From positions 1 through 64,000 of the IMG/VR virus record IMGVR_UViG_3300028392_000065: a stretch of DNA of 64,000 bases; one strand, 5' to 3'. A program made the translations under genes and the position numbers. This DNA comes from a virus. A model generated the notes under the pieces. The model had not been told where the DNA came from, ran no database searches, and saw nothing but the letters and a program-made list of their open reading frames with translations. This document shows, in pieces, positions 58,709 through 64,000 of the stretch. How positions within the stretch are numbered: position 1 is the stretch's first letter; each line of letters opens with the position of its first letter.

Positions 58709-59922
58709 TAGGTCATCATCGTCCCTCTACCCGCAGGGGCATTCATAATCAAACCATACGCATTAGCATTAGAAACACCAAGACCACGACGATTTAACGT
58801 ACTTGACATTAACATTTCACCACGACCATAAGCTTGTGCTTTAGCCTGCAAAACACCTGCAGACAACATTTGCAAAGGCGAAATAGGATTACGGCGAATA
58901 GGCAAAGCGTTATCCATCCACGCATAAATATTTTCATCCAAATCAGAATGCGAACGAATGTTCGAACTCTTAGACACACTATTCCCCGAATAATGATGCC
59001 TAGAATTTTGGTAAGCAGCCGCACCTGTAGCTGCCGCTGCCAAACCAGTTAAAGCCATACCAGAAGGACCAGTATGCGTATGAGCAAGAACCCTTTTCAT
59101 ACGACCACCAGGCAAATTTGTAGGATAAGTTTTGAAATAATTACGCCACTCAGCAGCACCCGCAACAGGCGTACCTTTAGGGAAACCAGAAGCCTTCTTA
59201 TGCTCCTGTAAAATCTTTCTACCCTCAGCACCACGAACCTTTTGCCCAAACAAACGATCCGAATACCGACTTAACTTATTTTCGGCAGGACCTTTACCCG
59301 CATCACGTAACTTTTTCCACTCATCAATAGAGCGAAGATCCACCCTAGGTGAACCAGATTTTCTACGACCACTTGCACGGCCCGCAGTTTCCTCACGCAA
59401 CTGGCGCTCAAAATGGCGATCAAGTGGCTTCAACGCATAACTAGCGCCCTGATAAGCAGCACCGCCAACAGCAGCACCAGCCACACCCGAATCAACATCA
59501 TGCCGTTTAAGTGACTTATCAACAGAGTAATGCGCGCCCAAAACAGTAGCAGGAATAGCTAGAGCAGTAGTAGCACCAATAAACTTACCGCGAGTCCTCA
59601 AAGACCAAGGAACGTTCTTACGCTTCTGGCCCAAATCACGCAATGCCGTACCCTTACGCTTACCAGCCAAACGGTTCTCATACTGAGCTTCAATCTTTTG
59701 GCGATGCTTATACATGCCTTCGGTAGGAATCTTATCTACCGGATTTCCATGAACATCAAGACCATACTTACCATTTTTAAGCGCATTAATTTTGGCATCA
59801 TACTTAGCTTCATGCAGAGCATTATGGTGATTAGCAATACGGTTTGCGTTAACCGCTGCAGTACCAGAAACAAGCCCTGCACCTAAAGTTGCTTGACCAT
59901 ACCTTTTACTTTTCTCTGACAT
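58708..59922 (-). CDS. glycine-zipper multi-segment protein, 404 aa
   Basis: The protein starts ATG soon after the prohead protease ends and has segments TLGAGLVSGTAAVNANRIAN, GATTALAIPATVLGAHYS, AGAAVGGAAYQGASYALK and ALTGLAAAATGAAAYQNSRHH. The rest is basic. The N-terminal segment is close in pattern to that of the 389-residue protein at 1748. It lies between protease and scaffold in the head block. Confidence 0.82.
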   Translation of the reverse strand: MSEKSKRYGQATLGAGLVSGTAAVNANRIANHHNALHEAKYDAKINALKNGKYGLDVHGNPVDKIPTEGMYKHRQKIEAQYENRLAGKRKGTALRDLGQKRKNVPWSLRTRGKFIGATTALAIPATVLGAHYSVDKSLKRHDVDSGVAGAAVGGAAYQGASYALKPLDRHFERQLREETAGRASGRRKSGSPRVDLRSIDEWKKLRDAGKGPAENKLSRYSDRLFGQKVRGAEGRKILQEHKKASGFPKGTPVAGAAEWRNYFKTYPTNLPGGRMKRVLAHTHTGPSGMALTGLAAAATGAAAYQNSRHHYSGNSVSKSSNIRSHSDLDENIYAWMDNALPIRRNPISPLQMLSAGVLQAKAQAYGRGEMLMSSTLNRRGLGVSNANAYGLIMNAPAGRGTMMT

Positions 59923-59924
59923 AG

Positions 59925-60608
59925 CTAAGCATCGATTTCTTTACGCTTGCCTTTACCATGAATAGAAAAGCCAGTAACTTCGCCCTTCTTAACCTTCTGC
60001 CAAGCCTCATCATCATGAATCTTATAACCAACCCACCAGCCAACAGGAGTTGAATCAGGCAAACCCATCTTTTCAATCTTTTCAGGAGTCATAACAAAAG
60101 ACTCAATCATGTCAGAAGCATGGAAAGGATTTTCCCCATCGCGGCGATGCTGATGCCCACCCTTACGAGACTTCAACACATACTCGTAAGCAGCGCGTTC
60201 CATCTCATCAGGAGAAATCCAATCACCTTGACGATCAACAACAGGCTGACCATTAAGTTCAACAACCGAAGCCCAACCAAAAACTTGTCGCTTATCCTCA
60301 TCAGTCTTAGCAAACTCGCCAGCCCAAACAACAGAAACCCCATCGTTCTTACTCATGGCATCAGTATTATCAACAATGACGCCATTCTTTTTAGGGTTAA
60401 TCATTTTAGGAACCAAACGACCCTTACGGCCACTCCCCCGCGTATTAACATCTGACGGATCAGGGTTCATTTTAGAAATACCATCAACCGTGTACAAATA
60501 TTCCCATACTTCTTCGGCATGAACCGAATCACCAAAAAGGGTTTTGCAAAGCTCGACAAAGCCAGGGTCAACTTCGTGTAGTGCCTTAACAATTTTTTGG
60601 GAATCCAT
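59925..60608 (-). CDS. prohead protease (XkdF-like)
   Basis: I chose the ATG at 60608 because AGGAGG is four bases upstream; the frame opens at 60665. The 227-residue protein shows the XkdF-type pattern: RQVFGWASVVELNGQPVVDRQGDWISPDEMERAAYEYVLKSRKGGHQH, ASDMIESFVMTPEKIEKMGL, GWWVGYKIHDDEAWQKVKKGEVTGFSIHGKGKR. These enzymes cleave scaffold and capsid during head maturation. Confidence 0.88.
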   Translation of the reverse strand: MDSQKIVKALHEVDPGFVELCKTLFGDSVHAEEVWEYLYTVDGISKMNPDPSDVNTRGSGRKGRLVPKMINPKKNGVIVDNTDAMSKNDGVSVVWAGEFAKTDEDKRQVFGWASVVELNGQPVVDRQGDWISPDEMERAAYEYVLKSRKGGHQHRRDGENPFHASDMIESFVMTPEKIEKMGLPDSTPVGWWVGYKIHDDEAWQKVKKGEVTGFSIHGKGKRKEIDA

Positions 60609-60676
60609 TGAGCCTCCTGAATACATACTTACCTCTATTCTGCTACCTTTTAAACCTAAATGCATTAGTCCGCAGG

Positions 60677-63322
60677 TTACTTATTTAACATTTTGACCCT
60701 AAAAGCATTAACCGGTGGGTTACTAATGATATCTTGCTCGCCAGCATCTTCCATGAACTCTAAATCTACATCTGGCGTTCTTAAAGAAAGCAAATCTGTT
60801 AAATCATATACATCGTCAATTTGCTCAATAATACCATTGCCGCTCGCCAACGACTCAAGCTCTTCTTTGCTGCCTAAAATTATTGTAAAACAATTAGATG
60901 CGTCTACTTCAGTCTGGCGACCGTGTTCATCTTCTATTGTCACCAAACTTTCGCGTGGAATCTCAAATACTTCCACCTTGTAGTAAGTACTGTCGCCATC
61001 AAACGGAACAACGCGATACTCAGTAGTTTGGAACGACCTCCAGTTTGTGTCGCGTTTATCAATAACGTTTTTTCTATTTGCTTCACGCGCAATAAGTAAA
61101 GCGTCTTCATGGTTTAAATGCTTTCGCAAATGAGAAGGGGATGATCCAAAATCTTCTAAATTGTTCGGATCAGCGAAAGACGCAAAATCTGCACCCTTAG
61201 AATAAGAGTAAGGCATTTCTGCAAACGCCCAATCATCCATGTAATAATCCGACTGCGTGATAATTTCATCAATGACACTGTGTTTCAAATCTTCAGGATT
61301 AGGTGCAAAAAAACCGTGGTAAGCAAAAAGGGCGTCAAACTCTTTCTGATAATCTCCACTATGCGCCTTACTTGAAGATGCTTGCTTGGCAAAACTATCT
61401 GCAAAATTCATCAAATCGTTATTGTCATAAATACCATAAACGTCAGATTCCTCGCGCAATATTCCAGGGGAAAAATACAATGCGCGAGTATCCTCGTCAA
61501 ACTCAGGAGGTTTAGATTCATTAATAGCATAAGCACCATACGAACGGCTCTTCATTTGACGGTTCTCATATCCGCGAGATTCTAAAACCTTCTCAGCATT
61601 TTTAGGCTTAAACAAATCCTTAACATTATCTTGCTTAGGTTTAAAAGCACTTTTTAAATCAGACAACTTAGCTTCCGGCTTTTGTGCTGCAACCTTACGC
61701 GACTCAGCCAAACGACGAGACTCAGCCAGATACTTAGCATCCTTAGCGTCACGCCTATCACGACGCTCACGGCGAGCCTTACGATCCTCTGGAGTTCTTG
61801 TCTTATCCTTAAAACGCCCACCTTCACCGCGAGGATGCTCGTTATTAAAATCTTGTAACTGTTCCCCATCAAGATTTTTATAAATGTTAGGACCAACTGG
61901 CTCAACAAATTGACCTTCATTGGCTAATTCCACGTCAATAGTCTCAAGGTACAAGCCAGTACCAAACCCATTAATTTCATAAGGCTCCAAACGGGCATTT
62001 TCTATGTACCCATTGGGAGCAATACGATTAATGTTTGAAAAAGTAAACCTAGCGTTAGGCACTATTTCTTTAACATCAAAACCTTTGTCATCATTGTGCG
62101 CAGAGCCCACACGAGGCATATCCGCATTAACAGGAGCACCTGGAGGAATACGTACCATGTAGTAATCATTATCAAGGGTACGAGCAGTCACGTCACCAAA
62201 AAGATACTTACCATTAATAGACAAATCTTTTTTAGTAAACCCTGTTAAACCAAACTCAATTGCCAACCCAGTATAAAAACTTCCACTTTGGCTAACAACA
62301 GAATTAGCAATAGTTTTAGGGATTAAACAATAAAGTTCCATATCAGCAATAACATAAGGAGGGGTCTTTTCTCCTGGTGGACTATCGTAAGCGCCCATAT
62401 GGAAATTAGTTGGCATTTTAGTCAAAGCCATACCTTCATATGCTCGACTCTTCATTTCACGATTCTCATAACCACGAGACTCTAAAACTGGAGCACTAGT
62501 CTCCTGTGGTTTAGGTTTAAATAAATCTCTAACGCTACTCGCAGGTTTAAAAAGGTCTTTTAAATTACTTTGTGTAGACCTATCTTGCGTAACTGCTGGC
62601 TTACCTACCTGACGATCACGAACATACTTAGCGTCTTTAGCATCTTTAGCATCACGACGATCACGCCTATCCCGGCGAGCACGCCTATCACTAATCTCAG
62701 AAATAGGCTTAGGCCCATCAGGCTTATCAGTAAAACGCCCACCCTCACCGCGAGGATGCTCTCTTTCATTAAAATTTTGTTTAGAAATTAACTCATCAGT
62801 CATTAAAGCTTCTCGATTACCTAAAGTAGACGCATAGTTCATCAACTCGCGATCAGCGTAATCTTCACGAACAATAGGCTGCACAGTTGCCGACTTCATG
62901 ACAGTTGCATACTTACCTAAACGGTCAAGTGGCACCCCGTGAACCTCAGCAGCACGCTCAATAGCATTAGGCCACGGCATGCCTCCATTAGTCCACGTAG
63001 TAATCAATCGCTCTGTAGCTTCCACGGCTTGCTTATGAATAGCCTCAGCCAATAACTCACCGTACTTCTTAGAAGCATCGCCCATCACAGGCTTAGTTGC
63101 ATTACCAAGTGCTTTTGAAATTGGCTCTAAATCAACACCGGAAAGTACTTCGTGTACATGATGTACATCAATAAGCGTAGAGTTTGCCAAAGGTTTTAAA
63201 ACATTTTGCACAAGCCCGTGATAGCCCAATACAGCAACACCAACGCCATTAACTACATCAGAATCATCAACAAGCGCTAAGGCATCACGCGAAGACTGCG
63301 AATCTGCCCACCATCGGTTCAT
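60677..63322 (-). CDS. 881-aa virion-associated protein with duplicated cassette
   Basis: The protein has a helical N-terminal 180 residues, then HPRGEGGRF followed by an Arg/Asp/Lys-rich charged run and LKDLFKP motifs. Next comes VLESRGYENREMKSRAY and a 190-residue enzyme-like domain (YYMVRIPPGAPVNADMPRVGS, GFGTGLYLETIDVEL). The cassette is then repeated (HPRGEGGRF near 497, VLESRGYENRQMKSRSY near 580), followed by another domain of 280 residues. HPR-GRF linkers occur in head-morphogenesis proteins. Enzyme identity is not determined. The start overlaps the AAA+ gene by four bases. Confidence 0.8.
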   Translation of the reverse strand: MNRWWADSQSSRDALALVDDSDVVNGVGVAVLGYHGLVQNVLKPLANSTLIDVHHVHEVLSGVDLEPISKALGNATKPVMGDASKKYGELLAEAIHKQAVEATERLITTWTNGGMPWPNAIERAAEVHGVPLDRLGKYATVMKSATVQPIVREDYADRELMNYASTLGNREALMTDELISKQNFNEREHPRGEGGRFTDKPDGPKPISEISDRRARRDRRDRRDAKDAKDAKYVRDRQVGKPAVTQDRSTQSNLKDLFKPASSVRDLFKPKPQETSAPVLESRGYENREMKSRAYEGMALTKMPTNFHMGAYDSPPGEKTPPYVIADMELYCLIPKTIANSVVSQSGSFYTGLAIEFGLTGFTKKDLSINGKYLFGDVTARTLDNDYYMVRIPPGAPVNADMPRVGSAHNDDKGFDVKEIVPNARFTFSNINRIAPNGYIENARLEPYEINGFGTGLYLETIDVELANEGQFVEPVGPNIYKNLDGEQLQDFNNEHPRGEGGRFKDKTRTPEDRKARRERRDRRDAKDAKYLAESRRLAESRKVAAQKPEAKLSDLKSAFKPKQDNVKDLFKPKNAEKVLESRGYENRQMKSRSYGAYAINESKPPEFDEDTRALYFSPGILREESDVYGIYDNNDLMNFADSFAKQASSSKAHSGDYQKEFDALFAYHGFFAPNPEDLKHSVIDEIITQSDYYMDDWAFAEMPYSYSKGADFASFADPNNLEDFGSSPSHLRKHLNHEDALLIAREANRKNVIDKRDTNWRSFQTTEYRVVPFDGDSTYYKVEVFEIPRESLVTIEDEHGRQTEVDASNCFTIILGSKEELESLASGNGIIEQIDDVYDLTDLLSLRTPDVDLEFMEDAGEQDIISNPPVNAFRVKMLNK
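61532..61852 (-). repeat. second copy of internal cassette
   Basis: This encodes residues 491-597 of the 881-residue protein: HPRGEGGRF, an RRDRRDAKDAK charged run, DLKSAFKPK and VKDLFKP, then ESRGYENRQMKSRSY. It parallels the copy at 62423-62776 in the same order. DNA around HPRGEGGRF is nearly identical in both. Confidence 0.85.
62423..62776 (-). repeat. first copy of internal cassette
   Basis: This encodes residues 183-300: HPRGEGGRF, RRDRRDRRDAKDAKDAK, LKDLFKP and VRDLFKP, then ESRGYENREMKSRAY. It differs from the other copy mainly in length of the charged linker. Confidence 0.85.
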
Positions 63323-64000
63323 GACTTAACCAAACTACCCTTTTTAGTAGGAACAATACCCAACGAACTTAAAGCACTTTTAACGTCTTGCGCAATAAAA
63401 GTCGATGAACCAACCTTATCAGGAGACGTACCACGTAAACGTCTAGCCCTAGCAACAACTAGAGCATCATGATAATTACGTACACCACCAGCATTATCAC
63501 CCAAAGCCGCCACATACTTCATAGCCGCCACAGAGGCTTTCTGACTATCAGCATTAGCAAACTTATCGCCATTCTTATCCATAATAGAACCAAGAATTTT
63601 ATTATGATCTGCAACCGAATAATCAGGGAAATGAATAGTCTTAGGAAAACGCCTATTAAAGCCAGGGTTAACATCCATAAGTTGCTTCAACTCATTAGGA
63701 TAACCAGCAATAATAACTACCGTATCTGAACGGTTTTCTTCCATTTCCTTCATCAACTGGTTAGCGGCGCGTTTACCGTATTCATCTTGAGCAAGCATGT
63801 AAGCCTCGTCAACAAAGACGACACCGCCCTTAGCTTCCTTAAAGATTTCTTTAACCTTTTGTTCAACAGTATTTGAATATCCACCTGCAAGGTCAGCGCG
63901 GTCAACAACCGTAACCTTATTAGTAGGCAAGATGCCAGTAGCGTGATACAAGTCAGCAATGCTATGCGCAACCGTAGTCTTACCGGTACCCGGATTACCA
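63319..64000 (-). CDS. CbbX-type AAA+ ATPase, cut by right edge
   Basis: The frame continues beyond 64000; 227 codons are visible. Walker A GNPGTGKTTVAH lies at the very edge, Walker B is GGVVFVDEAYML, then VIIAGYPNELKQLMDVNPGFNRRFPKTIHFPDY with sensor and arginine-finger features. This matches the CbxX/SpoVK branch of AAA+ proteins, which remodel protein complexes. The following gene overlaps by four bases, suggesting that it acts on that product or on capsid assembly. The N-terminus is missing. Confidence 0.88.
   Translation of the reverse strand, partial: GNPGTGKTTVAHSIADLYHATGILPTNKVTVVDRADLAGGYSNTVEQKVKEIFKEAKGGVVFVDEAYMLAQDEYGKRAANQLMKEMEENRSDTVVIIAGYPNELKQLMDVNPGFNRRFPKTIHFPDYSVADHNKILGSIMDKNGDKFANADSQKASVAAMKYVAALGDNAGGVRNYHDALVVARARRLRGTSPDKVGSSTFIAQDVKSALSSLGIVPTKKGSLVKS

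Noticed and set aside
1-64000. CRISPR array, insertion sequence or integrase
   Set aside because: No regularly spaced repeats, transposase or recombinase motifs were seen; HPRGEGGRF repeats are coding duplications.

Overview
The window is most of the genome of a tailed double-stranded DNA phage with a siphovirus-type module: major capsid protein, major tail protein, tail assembly chaperone frameshift, and a 1663-residue tape measure protein. An actinobacterial host is suggested by a WhiB-family [4Fe-4S] regulator, a zinc-ribbon second tail-assembly-chaperone frame, a holin pair and a CHAP-like lysin of the kind common in actinophages, and a DnaE/Cas4-like/RuvC replication set. The sequence is AT-rich by eye, so a low-GC actinobacterium is the more likely host. 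No integrase or excision functions were seen, so a lytic lifestyle is inferred.

Layout. Positions 13206 down to 1 are a leftward late block: a glycine-zipper protein, CHAP-like lysin, transmembrane microprotein, tRNA-Trp, large terminase, two holin-like proteins, a Dps-like ferritin, an ADP-ribosyltransferase-like giant protein, portal, further glycine-zipper proteins, and a gene cut by the left edge. Positions 13207-13634 are a divergent control region. Positions 13635-34880 are a rightward early/middle block: DnaB-like helicase, primase, single-strand-binding candidate, DnaE polymerase, Cas4-like nuclease, RuvC-like resolvase, WhiB, small-terminase candidate, HNH protein, a DUF932 protein and many small genes. 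It is interrupted by a leftward HTH/phosphoesterase cassette (24500-26092). A perfect-stem bidirectional terminator at 34982-35009 separates it from a second leftward block. That block (64000 down to 35053) runs AAA+ ATPase, a duplicated-cassette protein, prohead protease, glycine-zipper proteins, scaffold, decoration protein, capsid, head-tail connectors, tail tube, chaperone frameshift, tape measure, tail tip and fibres. The two leftward blocks may join outside the window if the genome is circular or circularly permuted.

The most striking feature is RNA. Between 29113 and 30473, five consecutive intergenic spacers that separate six tiny genes each fold as a type II hammerhead ribozyme. Each has a GAAA core segment, a stem III ending in UC, a stem I and a CUGANGA core, plus a short stem II formed by the outer ends. 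In all five, the stem I loop is also complementary to the segment just 5' of, or touching, the downstream Shine-Dalgarno, and these pairs covary between copies. Self-cleavage would cut one polycistronic RNA into monocistronic pieces, each starting with a 5'-OH hairpin and ending with a hairpin and cyclic phosphate. A second theme is that intrinsic terminators sit directly upstream of start codons throughout the early block. A third is a scattered set of virion-block proteins carrying many short Gly/Ala-rich hydrophobic segments, which may act in membranes during genome delivery. Functions are assigned from sequence motifs only; no database search was possible.
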